Source of the DNA: Clostridia bacterium
Lineage (GTDB): Bacteria; Bacillota; Clostridia; UBA1381
Assembly: GCA_017551095.1 (NCBI GenBank)
Contig: JAFZMQ010000011.1
Coordinates: forward strand, 25,773-89,772
DNA: 64,000 nucleotides
Reading direction: 5' to 3'
Shown here: piece by piece, positions 42,816 through 51,745 of the stretch
How the letters are laid out: every line of letters begins with the position of its first letter
Position numbering within the stretch: position 1 is the first letter of the stretch
Program-made: the position numbers and the translations under genes
The notes under the pieces: model-generated
The model's database searches: none
The model's input: only the letters and a program-made list of their open reading frames with translations
Told to the model about the DNA's origin: nothing

Positions 42816-43841
42816 TCACCCCTTTTCATTTTTTCTTCTGAGTTGTCCGCATGATGCGTTTATGTCGCGTCCAAGTTCACGCCTTACGGTTGCGTTAATA
42901 CCGTTTTTAATAAGCCTTTTGCAAAAGGCATGTATTTGCTGCTTATTACCGCTTTTATAGTCCCGTTCCTCAATGTTATTGACGGGGATAAGATTTACGT
43001 GACAAAGCATTTTAGAAAGCAGTTTCGAGAGTTCGTCGGCATTTTCAAAGCTGTCATTTATTCCGCTTATCAAAGCATATTCAAAGCTTATACGCCGATT
43101 AGTAGCCTTTATATAATCTTTACAAGCCGGTATAAGTTCCTCGATTTTATATTTACTGTTTATCGGCATAATACTGTCACGAATTTTGTTATTCGGTGCG
43201 TGAAGCGATACCGAAAGAGTTATCGGAAGATTTTGTTTTGCAAGTTCGTAAATTTTTGGCACAATTCCGCAGGTTGAAAGGGAAATATGCCGATAGCCTA
43301 TATTAAGCCCGTTTGGATTATTAACATTATGCAAAAACTTTACTATATTTTCAAAATTGTCCAAGGGTTCGCCGATTCCCATTATTACAATATTGCTTAT
43401 CCGTTCGCCCAAGTCTTTTTCCGCAAAAATTATCTGATTTAAAATTTCGCTGCTTGTCAGATTCCGCACCTTTCCGCCTATGGTTGACGCACAAAACCTG
43501 CACCCCATAAGACAGCCGACCTGCGAGGAAACGCATATTGTAATGCCGTGATTGTAATACATTACAACGCTTTCTATATAGTTGCCGTCCTCTAATCCAA
43601 AGAGGTATTTTGTCGTTTTGTCAATTTGCGACACGAGTTTTTTTCTTACTTTGAGCTTTGAAATATGCGATTTTTCTTTCAATTTTTCACGCAATTCCTT
43701 TGAAATATCTGTCATTTCATCAAAATCTTCGATTCCTTTTGAAAGCCATGAAAAAATCTGTTTTGCGTGAAATTTCTTTTCGCCCAAGCTTTCAATAAAA
43801 TCGCAAAGCTCCGGATATTCAAGGTCTTTTAAATCTATCAT
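42816..43841 (-). CDS. rlmN: 23S rRNA A2503 / tRNA methyltransferase RlmN
   Basis: 341 residues. Radical SAM cysteines in GCLMGCRFCAST, the methyl-carrying Cys near the C-terminus in INASCGQLRRK, and SSQVGC, MGIGEPLDN and SLSTCGIVPKI. It methylates C2 of adenosine. It lies directly behind rsmB with no gap. Confidence 0.96.
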   Translation of the reverse strand: MIDLKDLEYPELCDFIESLGEKKFHAKQIFSWLSKGIEDFDEMTDISKELREKLKEKSHISKLKVRKKLVSQIDKTTKYLFGLEDGNYIESVVMYYNHGITICVSSQVGCLMGCRFCASTIGGKVRNLTSSEILNQIIFAEKDLGERISNIVIMGIGEPLDNFENIVKFLHNVNNPNGLNIGYRHISLSTCGIVPKIYELAKQNLPITLSVSLHAPNNKIRDSIMPINSKYKIEELIPACKDYIKATNRRISFEYALISGINDSFENADELSKLLSKMLCHVNLIPVNNIEERDYKSGNKQQIHAFCKRLIKNGINATVRRELGRDINASCGQLRRKNEKG

Positions 43842-45110
43842 TTATCTGCACCTTTTTATCTTGGCTATGAAAAAGCCGTCTGTTTCCGAAAAGTTTGGAT
43901 AAAGCGTTATGTAACCGTCATTCTCCTGCATAAGCGGAGAGGGTAGTTCTATTTTTTGCAGTTCAAAATTTTTGTGGTTTTTGATAAATTCGTTGACTAC
44001 GCACTCATTTTCTTCACTATATAGTGTGCAGGTACTGTAAACCAGTTCACCGCCGATTTTAAGGTATTTCGACGCATTTTCAAGAATTTTAAGCTGAATT
44101 TTCGGAAGCTCCGAGATATCTTCCTTGTTCCATTTTATATCAGGCTTACCCGAAATTATGCCTATTCCGGAGCACGGCACATCTGCAAGAACTTTATCTG
44201 CCTTTTCAAGCAGAGGCTCGTAAACCTTTGTTGCGTCAAAAACCTCTGCCGAAATAATGTCAATCCCCATTCTATCCGCATTCTTATTTATAAGCTCCAC
44301 CTTGTGCGGATATATGTCAAAGGCGTATATTTTGCCCCTGTTCTTCATAAGCTCCGCCATATGCGTTGTTTTACCGCCCGGTGCAGCGCACACATCAACG
44401 CAAACTTCGTTTTCTTTCGGTGAAAGTGCCAAAACCGGCATCATTGCGGCAACATCCTGCACCGTGAATTTGCCCTCATTATATTCCTTTGAGTCGGCAA
44501 TATTAAGACTTTTTACATATCCCGCATATTCATAAAGCGGAGAAGCTTCGACATTTTCAAGATTTTTGCATTTTAGAGTATTTATACGGATTGTAGTTTT
44601 CGGCTCACGGTTCAGACTTTTTAGGAGGTCTTCGCAAAAATCAAACCGTGAAAGCCGTTTTACCATATCTTCGGGAAAGGAATATTTGACCGAAAGATAC
44701 TTTATCCTGTCAGTCGGGAAATCTGTAATATCCTTATTTTTCGCAACATTTCTGAGTACGGCGTTAATAAATCCTTTTGAGCGGAATGCATATTTATTTG
44801 CAAGTTTCACGCTTTCATTTACCGCCGCACTTTGCGGTACTTTGTCAAGGCAGCAAAGCTGGTAAACGCCCATTCTTAAAATTAAAAGGACATATTTCGA
44901 CATTTTTTTCAGCTTAATGTCAGAATTTTTTTCAATTATATAATCGAGGGTGAGTTTATACCTCACCGTTCCGTATATCAGCTGTGCAATAAAATTTTTA
45001 TCTATTCCTGCGTTTTCGCCTTTTAGTGCGTCCTTTACCGCCATATTTGAGTATTTTTCCTCATAAAAGACATCATAAAGTGCTAAAAGTGCTTTTTCTC
45101 TCGGTAGCAT
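43842..45110 (-). CDS. rsmB: 16S rRNA cytosine-967 C5-methyltransferase
   Basis: 422 residues. An N-terminal NusB-like domain (~1–130) is followed by the Rossmann methyltransferase: VDVCAAPGGKTTHMAELM (SAM), FDIYPHK, LADVPCSGIGIISGKPDIKW and the catalytic Cys in VYSTCTLYSEENE. Starts 4 bases after the YugP-like gene. Confidence 0.95.
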   Translation of the reverse strand: MLPREKALLALYDVFYEEKYSNMAVKDALKGENAGIDKNFIAQLIYGTVRYKLTLDYIIEKNSDIKLKKMSKYVLLILRMGVYQLCCLDKVPQSAAVNESVKLANKYAFRSKGFINAVLRNVAKNKDITDFPTDRIKYLSVKYSFPEDMVKRLSRFDFCEDLLKSLNREPKTTIRINTLKCKNLENVEASPLYEYAGYVKSLNIADSKEYNEGKFTVQDVAAMMPVLALSPKENEVCVDVCAAPGGKTTHMAELMKNRGKIYAFDIYPHKVELINKNADRMGIDIISAEVFDATKVYEPLLEKADKVLADVPCSGIGIISGKPDIKWNKEDISELPKIQLKILENASKYLKIGGELVYSTCTLYSEENECVVNEFIKNHKNFELQKIELPSPLMQENDGYITLYPNFSETDGFFIAKIKRCR

Positions 45111-45114
45111 ATTT

Positions 45115-45810
45115 TTAGTCCCTGCGTCTTGAATTGCTTATTAAAACAAGCCTTAAAAGTTGGAGTGCCGACGCCAAAACTGCCGCAACATATGTCATAG
45201 CAGCCGCTGTAAGCACCTTTCTTGCACCTCTTAGCTCGTCTTCTTCAAGCATTGCCGAAGTATTCAATATTTTTAACGCTCTGTGACTTGCATTAAATTC
45301 AACGGGGAGCGTTACAATCTGGAATATAAGTGCCGTTGAAAAGAGAATAATCCCTATATTTGCCAAATCCATCATTTGCAAAAGCAGTCCTATGATAAAC
45401 AGCGGCATTGCAAGTGTTGAGCAAAGATTTACGGCAGGTACCATAGAATTGCGTATCTTTATCGGCACATAACCCTCGGCGTGTTGCACGGCGTGTCCTG
45501 CCTCGTGTGCCGCAACTCCGATTGCTGCAACCGAATCGGAATTATAGGTCGAGTCCGAGAGCCTTATTACGTTTGCCGACGGGTCAAAATGGTCCGTTAG
45601 ATTTCCTGAAATATTTTCCACCCTTACATCATAAAGCCCGTTTTCATCAAGAATTTTCCGTGCCGCATCTTTTCCCGTATAATGCCTTACAGAGTGTACT
45701 TTTGCATACTTATTAAAGGCTCTTTGCACCCCGAATGATGCAAATGATGCCAACAAAAATCCTATTATAACTAAAAAGTAAGTTGGGTCATAATAAAACA
45801 TATTTTTCAC
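45115..45810 (-). CDS. YugP-type membrane zinc metallopeptidase
   Basis: 231 residues. Zinc motif HEAGH (AAHEAGHAVQHAEGY) between a first membrane helix (~8–25) and two or three further helices (~125–170, 205–225). This matches the neutral zinc metallopeptidase family represented by Bacillus YugP. Substrate unknown. It is inserted between fmt and rsmB, which are neighbours in Bacillus, and its spacing (2 and 4 bases) shows it is part of the operon. Confidence 0.88.
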   Translation of the reverse strand: MKNMFYYDPTYFLVIIGFLLASFASFGVQRAFNKYAKVHSVRHYTGKDAARKILDENGLYDVRVENISGNLTDHFDPSANVIRLSDSTYNSDSVAAIGVAAHEAGHAVQHAEGYVPIKIRNSMVPAVNLCSTLAMPLFIIGLLLQMMDLANIGIILFSTALIFQIVTLPVEFNASHRALKILNTSAMLEEDELRGARKVLTAAAMTYVAAVLASALQLLRLVLISNSRRRD

Positions 45811-45811
45811 C

Positions 45812-46735
45812 TCATTTTAAAACTGTTCCAAAATCCAAGCTGTGACCTCTTAAATAGTCCTCCGAAAACATCCGTTTTCCGCCTGAAAATTGGAGTTCTT
45901 TTATATAAATCGAGCCGTCTGCCGTTTTGACCTGTAATCCTTTTCCTTTTACAAAGCCGATTATTTCTCCGTTTTCGCCATCACAAATACCGCCTTTTTC
46001 GGCAGAAATTATTTTGACCTGCTCGTCCTTATAAAAAGAATACGCCATAGGACGACTATTCATTCCGCAAATCAGCTTTGAAATGCTGTCGGTAGGCTTT
46101 GACCAGTCGATATGTGCCATTTCCTTTGTAATCATAGGAGCGTAGCTTTCTTCGCCCTCAGGTTGTTTTTTTGGCACGATATTTTCGATATTTTCGATTG
46201 TTTTAAGGAGCAATCTTCCGCCGATTTCGGCTATACGGCAAAAAAGCTCATCTGATGTTTCATATTCGCCTATTTCCACCTTTTCGCAAAGGAGCATATC
46301 GCCCGTGTCAAGTCCCTCATCCATAAGCATTGTCGTGACGCCCGTTTCCTTTTCGCCGTTTATTACGGCCCACTGAACCGGTGCTGCACCACGCAGCTTT
46401 GGTAAGAGGGATGCATGTAAATTCACGCACCCGAATTTTGGAAAATCAAGCACATATTTGGGCAGAATTTTGCCGTATGCGACAACCGCTATTATGTCGG
46501 GTTTTAATTCCTCTAAAATTGGCAAAAGCTCCCCCGATTTGATTTTTTCCGGCTGAAAAACAGGGATATTTGCGTCTGTTGCCGTGATTTTAACATCAGT
46601 CGGCATAAGCTTATGTCCTCTGCCCTTTGGTTTATCGGGCTGAGATACCGCACCTACAACCGTCATACTGCTATCTATCAGCATTTTAAGGCATTTTGCG
46701 GCAATATCGGGAGTACCCATAAAAAGAATTCTCAT
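45812..46735 (-). CDS. fmt: Methionyl-tRNA formyltransferase
   Basis: 307 residues. MGTPDIAAKCL near the start, NLHASLLPKLRGAAPVQWAVINGEKETGVTTM (catalytic Asn-His and the SLLP motif) and the C-terminal tRNA-binding domain. It formylates initiator Met-tRNA; def, which removes the formyl group, is the preceding gene, 6 bases away. Confidence 0.97.
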   Translation of the reverse strand: MRILFMGTPDIAAKCLKMLIDSSMTVVGAVSQPDKPKGRGHKLMPTDVKITATDANIPVFQPEKIKSGELLPILEELKPDIIAVVAYGKILPKYVLDFPKFGCVNLHASLLPKLRGAAPVQWAVINGEKETGVTTMLMDEGLDTGDMLLCEKVEIGEYETSDELFCRIAEIGGRLLLKTIENIENIVPKKQPEGEESYAPMITKEMAHIDWSKPTDSISKLICGMNSRPMAYSFYKDEQVKIISAEKGGICDGENGEIIGFVKGKGLQVKTADGSIYIKELQFSGGKRMFSEDYLRGHSLDFGTVLK

Positions 46736-46741
46736 ATATTT

Positions 46742-47194
46742 TTAACTTTCCTCTTTTTCAATTATTTTATCGTCAAAAAGTTCTCCGTTTAAGTGGTCTA
46801 TTTCGTGACAAAGTGCAACTGCCAAAAGGTCTTCGCCCTCCTGCGTGATTTCGTTTCCGTTCCTGTCAAAAGCTGAAACTACAACCTTTTTCGGCCTTTG
46901 GACATCCCCCCACACATTAGGGATACTAAGACAGCCCTCCTGACCGATTTGTGAGCCCTCCGTTTCAATAATCACAGGATTCACAAGCTCGATTTTGTTA
47001 TCGTCTATTTCGATTACCAAACAGCGTTTTAAGATGCCAACCTGCGGTGCGGCAAGTCCCACGCCGTCGGAATCTTTCATAGTTTCATACATATCGTCCA
47101 AGAGCTCGGCAAGTTTTTTGTCAAAAACTTTTACCTCTTTACTCTTTTTGTAAAGGATTTCATCACCCTTTTTCCTGATTTGTCTTAGTGCCAT
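46742..47194 (-). CDS. def: Peptide deformylase
   Basis: 150 residues from the ATG at 47194 (GGGTG six bases upstream); a GTG three codons earlier lies inside that site. Motifs GVGLAAPQVG, EGCLSIPN and HEIDHLNG, with the Cys and two His metal ligands. It removes formyl from nascent chains. Confidence 0.96.
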   Translation of the reverse strand: MALRQIRKKGDEILYKKSKEVKVFDKKLAELLDDMYETMKDSDGVGLAAPQVGILKRCLVIEIDDNKIELVNPVIIETEGSQIGQEGCLSIPNVWGDVQRPKKVVVSAFDRNGNEITQEGEDLLAVALCHEIDHLNGELFDDKIIEKEES

Positions 47195-47199
47195 CTTTT

Positions 47200-49620
47200 T
47201 CACCCCATAGGATTTTTATCTATTACTATCGAAATGTTTTCGTATGCTTTATTTTTTTCGCATTCCGCCTCAGCATTTGCCAAAAGTCCCGTAATCGCAT
47301 CGGCGTTTTCGCATTTTATTAAGATGCTGAATATATATTTATTCTTAATCTTTGAAATATACGCAGGAATCGGTCCTAAAATTTGAGTTTTCTGACCCTC
47401 AATTCTTTCAATGTTTCCTGCAAAAAATCTTGCACATCTTGATGTTTGTCCCTCATTTTTGCCACTGAAATTTATTGCAGTCATCTCACAAAACGGCGGA
47501 TACCACATAGCTTTGCGGACTTCAATTTCTTCCTTGTAAAACTTATCATAGCTATGGCTTTTAACGAGCTTTATCGCCGAATTGTCGGGGCTATATGTCT
47601 GAATTATGCTTTTTCCCTCACAGTCAGCTCTTCCTGCTCGTCCCGTAACCTGCTCCAAAAGGGAAAATGTACGCTCCTTTGCCATGAAACTGTCAATATT
47701 CAGCATTGTATCGGCAGATATGACGCCGACTAAGGTAACATCAGGAAAATCAAGTCCTTTTGCCACCATTTGCGTACCTATCAGTATATCTATTTTATCC
47801 TCGATAAACTTTTTTAAAATCACTTCATGCGAATTTTTTTTGCCTGTCGTATCAACATCCATCCGGATTGTTGTTGCATTTGGAAAAATACTCTGTATTT
47901 CCTCCTCGACTTTCTGCGTTCCGCCTCCGAAATAGCGGATATATTTACTCCCGCACTCGGGGCAGGTTTTGTAGTTTGATACGGTATGTCCGCAGTAATG
48001 GCATTTCAGCGTATCGCTGAATTTATGGTATGTAAGAGAAATACTGCAATTCGGACATTCTGCAACAAATCCGCAGTTTCTGCAAGAAACAAATGTGGAA
48101 TAACCACGCCGATTTAAAAACAGTATCGTCTGTTTTTTATTTTCAAGATTTTCCGCGATTGCATTTTTAAGGCTTTCGCTTATAACCGACCTATTGCCGT
48201 TTTTCAGTTCCTCTCTCATATCGACAATTTCAACTTCGGGCATTTTATTGTTGTTGAATCTATGCTCCATTTTAAGAAGCTTTGTGTAGCCGTTTTGTGC
48301 CTTATAGTAATCGGTCACAAGAGGTGTAGCCGATGCAGAAAGCAAGAGTGCGTTATGCTGTTTTGCACGGAACTCGGCAACTGCATATGTATCATACCTT
48401 GGCGACATTTCCGACTTGTAGCTTTTTTCATGTTCCTCATCAATAATTATCGCACCGATATTTTTTAAAGGTGCAAAAACTGCCGACCTTGCTCCGACTA
48501 CAATATTTGCCTTGCCGCTATTTATTTTCTTCCACTGGTCAAATCTTTCGCCAAGCGACAAGCCGCTATGGATAATTGCAACATCTTCGCCAAACCGCAT
48601 ACGGAATCTTGCAACCGTCTGCGGAGTTAAGGCAATTTCAGGGACTAACATAATAGCCTGTCTGCCGCTTTTTATAACTTCGGATATTATTTGAAGGTAA
48701 ACTTCTGTTTTACCGCTTCCCGTAACGCCATGCAAAAGATAGCTTTCAAAGGACTTTGCATTTACCGTTTTCAAAAGCTCATCAAAAACTGTTTTTTGCT
48801 CTTTGGTAAGAGGTTTCGGTTTGTCATTTAACGGAAAATTTTCAGGCAATTCACGCAGTACCGTAACTTCAAAGGTTTTTATATAGCCTTTTTTTTCAAG
48901 TGTTCTAAGTGCCGTATATGAGCCGCCTGAAAAATGCACCAAATCCGCAAGGGACAGTCTTTCGCAGTCGGACAAAATATCAAGCATTTTTGCCTGAACA
49001 AGTGCGTTGCTCTTTTCTAAAAGTTTTAAAGTGTCCGCTACATCTTCCGAGTCAATATTAAGCTCTGCAACACGCACTATTTTATCGGTTACAGACCGAT
49101 GTTCTTTAAAAATAGTCTTAATAGCACCGCTTTTTTGAAGCAGATTAAGGCTTCCTGAAACATTTGCCTCAAAATTACCTAAAAGCCTGTTTATTTCCAT
49201 CTCTCCGCCGTTTTGGCTCAGGATTTCTACAATTCTTTTTGCCGTACTGCCCTTCACATCGGGATTTTCAAGAACAATCCATTCCTCACGGTTTACAGTA
49301 GCACCGCTGGGGACAACTGTGCGTATTGCGTCAAGATATGTGACAAGGTACTTGTTACGCATCCACTCCACAAGTTCGCACTGTTTTTCGTCAAAAAGAA
49401 GCTCCTGCCTTGAAAGATTGCTGATTTGCTTTAAGGTCTGTGCCGTTGATTTTTCCTTTACCGAAAAAACATACCCCTCTTTTGGCTTATTTCCTATGCC
49501 AAAAGGTACGGTCACGCACGAGCCTACCGTTATTTTGCCGTCTAACTCATAAGGGATTTCATAATCGTAGAGTTTATCGACTTTTTTTGATTTATAGTTT
49601 ACAATAACCTCTGCAACCAT
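47200..49620 (-). CDS. priA: Primosomal helicase PriA
   Basis: 806 residues. N-terminal DNA-binding region, Walker A HGVTGSGKTEVYLQ, DEEH (IIIDEEHEKSYKS), the zinc module with paired cysteines (CRNCGFVAECPNCSISLTYH…CHYCG…CPECGSKY) and helicase motifs VI (LEQVTGRAGRAD). It restarts stalled forks. In Bacillus coaBC lies between rpoZ and priA; here it is absent. Confidence 0.96.
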   Translation of the reverse strand: MVAEVIVNYKSKKVDKLYDYEIPYELDGKITVGSCVTVPFGIGNKPKEGYVFSVKEKSTAQTLKQISNLSRQELLFDEKQCELVEWMRNKYLVTYLDAIRTVVPSGATVNREEWIVLENPDVKGSTAKRIVEILSQNGGEMEINRLLGNFEANVSGSLNLLQKSGAIKTIFKEHRSVTDKIVRVAELNIDSEDVADTLKLLEKSNALVQAKMLDILSDCERLSLADLVHFSGGSYTALRTLEKKGYIKTFEVTVLRELPENFPLNDKPKPLTKEQKTVFDELLKTVNAKSFESYLLHGVTGSGKTEVYLQIISEVIKSGRQAIMLVPEIALTPQTVARFRMRFGEDVAIIHSGLSLGERFDQWKKINSGKANIVVGARSAVFAPLKNIGAIIIDEEHEKSYKSEMSPRYDTYAVAEFRAKQHNALLLSASATPLVTDYYKAQNGYTKLLKMEHRFNNNKMPEVEIVDMREELKNGNRSVISESLKNAIAENLENKKQTILFLNRRGYSTFVSCRNCGFVAECPNCSISLTYHKFSDTLKCHYCGHTVSNYKTCPECGSKYIRYFGGGTQKVEEEIQSIFPNATTIRMDVDTTGKKNSHEVILKKFIEDKIDILIGTQMVAKGLDFPDVTLVGVISADTMLNIDSFMAKERTFSLLEQVTGRAGRADCEGKSIIQTYSPDNSAIKLVKSHSYDKFYKEEIEVRKAMWYPPFCEMTAINFSGKNEGQTSRCARFFAGNIERIEGQKTQILGPIPAYISKIKNKYIFSILIKCENADAITGLLANAEAECEKNKAYENISIVIDKNPMG

Positions 49621-49637
49621 TAAATTCCCCGCCTTTA

Positions 49638-49859
49638 TCAGTTTTTAACTCGGTAACTTACCTTTCCCGCCGAAATTTCCGCAATTGCCTGTGTTACAGG
49701 GTTATCGGAATCACATTGTACCATACATTCGTTAATCATACTGCTGCTATCCTTTTTTCCAAGCATTCTTGCTCTTTTTGCTGCAACGGTCACCAAAACA
49801 TATCTACAACCGTCCTCAACGCATTTTTCAAGTGTGCTTATTCCGGGTTTAATCATCAT
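49638..49859 (-). CDS. rpoZ: RNA polymerase omega subunit
   Basis: 73 residues, short for the family. IKPGISTLEKCVEDGCRYVLVTVAAKRARML contains the conserved V-x-x-A-x-K-R-A-R segment. Two tandem ATGs (49859 and 49856) follow AAGGAG. It binds beta-prime and stabilises the enzyme. Its place behind gmk supports the call. Confidence 0.88.
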   Translation of the reverse strand: MMIKPGISTLEKCVEDGCRYVLVTVAAKRARMLGKKDSSSMINECMVQCDSDNPVTQAIAEISAGKVSYRVKN

Positions 49860-49873
49860 TGTTTTTCTCTCCT

Positions 49874-50467
49874 TTATATTTCACTTAATAATTTTTCTAT
49901 TATTTTTTGTCTTTCATTAGTTGCGTTAATTATTTCAAGAGTGTTTTTAACGCAGGTTTCAAGGTCATCATTTACCAAAACATAATTATATTTAGGGCAT
50001 TGGGAAAATTCCCATTTTGCCGTATTTATACGCTTTTCGATTTCCGATTCGTCCTCTCTGCCACGCTTTGCCAGGCGGTCTCGAAGCTCTTTTATTGACG
50101 GCGGTATTATGAAAATCATAACAGCCTCGGGCATCTTTTCCTTTACCTTTAAAGCCCCCTGTGCCTCAATTTCAAGAATTACATTTTTTCCCTCTTTAAG
50201 CATTTTTTCAACTGCTTCTTTTGGAGTTCCGTAATAGTTTCCGCTATACTCTGCATACTCTAACATCATATCGCTGTCTATCATCTTTTTGAATTCTTCT
50301 TTTGATATGTAAAAGTATGTTTCGCCGTCAACCTCGCCCACACGCTTATCGCGTGTTGTTGCAGATATTGAAAGATAAATATTATTGTGCTTTACAAGCT
50401 CCTTGCAGACAGTACCTTTGCCTGTTCCGGAAGGACCTGATATGATAAACAGAGAACCCTTAGTCAT
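49874..50467 (-). CDS. gmk: Guanylate kinase
   Basis: 197 residues. P-loop [40 protein letters not shown] (GMP site) and a [17 protein letters not shown] lid. It makes GDP from GMP. Its start overlaps remA by 8 bases. Confidence 0.96.
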   Translation of the reverse strand: MTKGSLFIISGPSGTGKGTVCKELVKHNNIYLSISATTRDKRVGEVDGETYFYISKEEFKKMIDSDMMLEYAEYSGNYYGTPKEAVEKMLKEGKNVILEIEAQGALKVKEKMPEAVMIFIIPPSIKELRDRLAKRGREDESEIEKRINTAKWEFSQCPKYNYVLVNDDLETCVKNTLEIINATNERQKIIEKLLSEI

Positions 50468-50708
50468 CTTCTTCCTCCTCCAAAATCCTTGCCGAAATTG
50501 TTTCGGGCTGAACGGCTGACAGAATTATATGGTCGGAATCGGTAATTATTACAGCTCTTGTACGGCGTCCGAAAGTCGCATTTATGAGCTTTCCTCTCTC
50601 CTCTGCGTCCTTTATGATTCTTTTTACAGGTGCAGACTCGGGACTTATTACGCTTACTATCCGTGAAGATATAACAATATTTCCAAATCCTATATTTATA
50701 AACTTCAT
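50460..50708 (-). CDS. remA: RemA/DUF370 regulatory protein
   Basis: 82 residues, the full length of the family. [28 protein letters not shown] and [20 protein letters not shown] sequence (here [23 protein letters not shown]) are diagnostic. RemA activates biofilm-matrix genes in Bacillus by binding DNA as a ring. In Clostridia the targets are not well known. Conserved between yicC and gmk. Confidence 0.93.
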   Translation of the reverse strand: MKFINIGFGNIVISSRIVSVISPESAPVKRIIKDAEERGKLINATFGRRTRAVIITDSDHIILSAVQPETISARILEEEEDD

Positions 50709-50723
50709 TCTAACACGCCCCTA

Positions 50724-51602
50724 TTACTCGATATTCTGTATCTGTTCCCTTAGTTTTTCAGTTTCTGCTTTAAGCTCAACAACCGTTTTTGCAATTTCTA
50801 TATCGGTTGCTTTTGAGCCTGTCGTATTTATTTCCCTGTTTATTTCCTGAATCAAAAAGTCAAGCTTTCTTCCCGCAGGTTCGGGGGACTCTATAATTTT
50901 GAAAAACTCTTCAAAATGACTGTTCAAACGCACAAGCTCCTCATTTACCGCAACCTTGTCTGCAAATATGGCAACCTCGGTCAGAAGCCTTGCCTCATCA
51001 ACCTCTCTGCCGTCTAAAACCTCTTTGATTTTCTCATAGAGTTTATCTTCATAATTTTTAACCGTTTCAGGTGAACGCTTTTCGATTTTTTCTGCAAGAG
51101 TTTTCATATACCCTACTCTTTCGACTAAATCTTTTTCAATACGTTCTCCCTCACGCTCACGCATCGCCACAAAGCTTTCAAGCGTAGGAAGCAGCACCTT
51201 TTTTACCGTTTCAAAAACACTGTCTTCACTTTCCTCTTTTTGCTTTGCAACAAATATATCGGGATATTTTGAAAGTCCCAGAGCCGTTACATCATCCTTT
51301 AAGCCAAGACTTTGCGAAAGCTCTTTTAATGCGTTATAATAACCTTTTGCAAGTTCTAAATTTACCGTTATTTCTTTATCCGCATCTTCAAAGTTTTCTA
51401 TTGAAACATAAATATCGACTTTTCCTCTTTTTATGTAACTGCTTACAAGATTTCTTATGCGTTCCTCTAAAAAGCCGTAATGCCTCGGAACTTTGATATT
51501 ATAATCGGTATAACGGTGATTCACCGATTTTATTTCGCAAAGAATCTTTTTGCCGTCAGCGATTTCTTCTTTTCTGCCGTATCCGGTCATACTTTTAAGC
51601 AC
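50724..51602 (-). CDS. YicC/YloC-type endoribonuclease family protein
   Basis: 292 residues starting at GTG 51602 (VLKSMTGYGRKEE), because GGGTG lies six bases upstream and the family starts here; an ATG at 51623 would add seven residues. N-terminal YicC domain (KSMTGYGR, EIKSVNHRYTDYNIKVPR) and C-terminal DUF1732 (NSHFEEFF, GRKLDFLIQEINREINTTGSKA). E. coli and Bacillus homologues are RNases. First gene of the long minus-strand run. A TATAAT lies ~28 bases upstream but its -35 is poor. Confidence 0.9.
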   Translation of the reverse strand: MLKSMTGYGRKEEIADGKKILCEIKSVNHRYTDYNIKVPRHYGFLEERIRNLVSSYIKRGKVDIYVSIENFEDADKEITVNLELAKGYYNALKELSQSLGLKDDVTALGLSKYPDIFVAKQKEESEDSVFETVKKVLLPTLESFVAMREREGERIEKDLVERVGYMKTLAEKIEKRSPETVKNYEDKLYEKIKEVLDGREVDEARLLTEVAIFADKVAVNEELVRLNSHFEEFFKIIESPEPAGRKLDFLIQEINREINTTGSKATDIEIAKTVVELKAETEKLREQIQNIE

Positions 51603-51689
51603 AAAATTCACCCACTTTACCATTATTCAGGTTATTATATCATAAATTTCAAAAAAATAACATACTTTTTCAAAAAAATATTATTTTTT

Positions 51690-51718
51690 TTGATTTTATT
51701 TTAAATTTGTGTTATACT
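51690..51718 (+). promoter_or_regulatory. Sigma-A promoter of rqcH
   Basis: TTGATT (51690–51695), 17 bases, TATACT (51713–51718), 28 bases before the rqcH start. Confidence 0.65.
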
Positions 51719-51745
51719 TACCTAAAACAGTTTTTGAGGTGCTTT

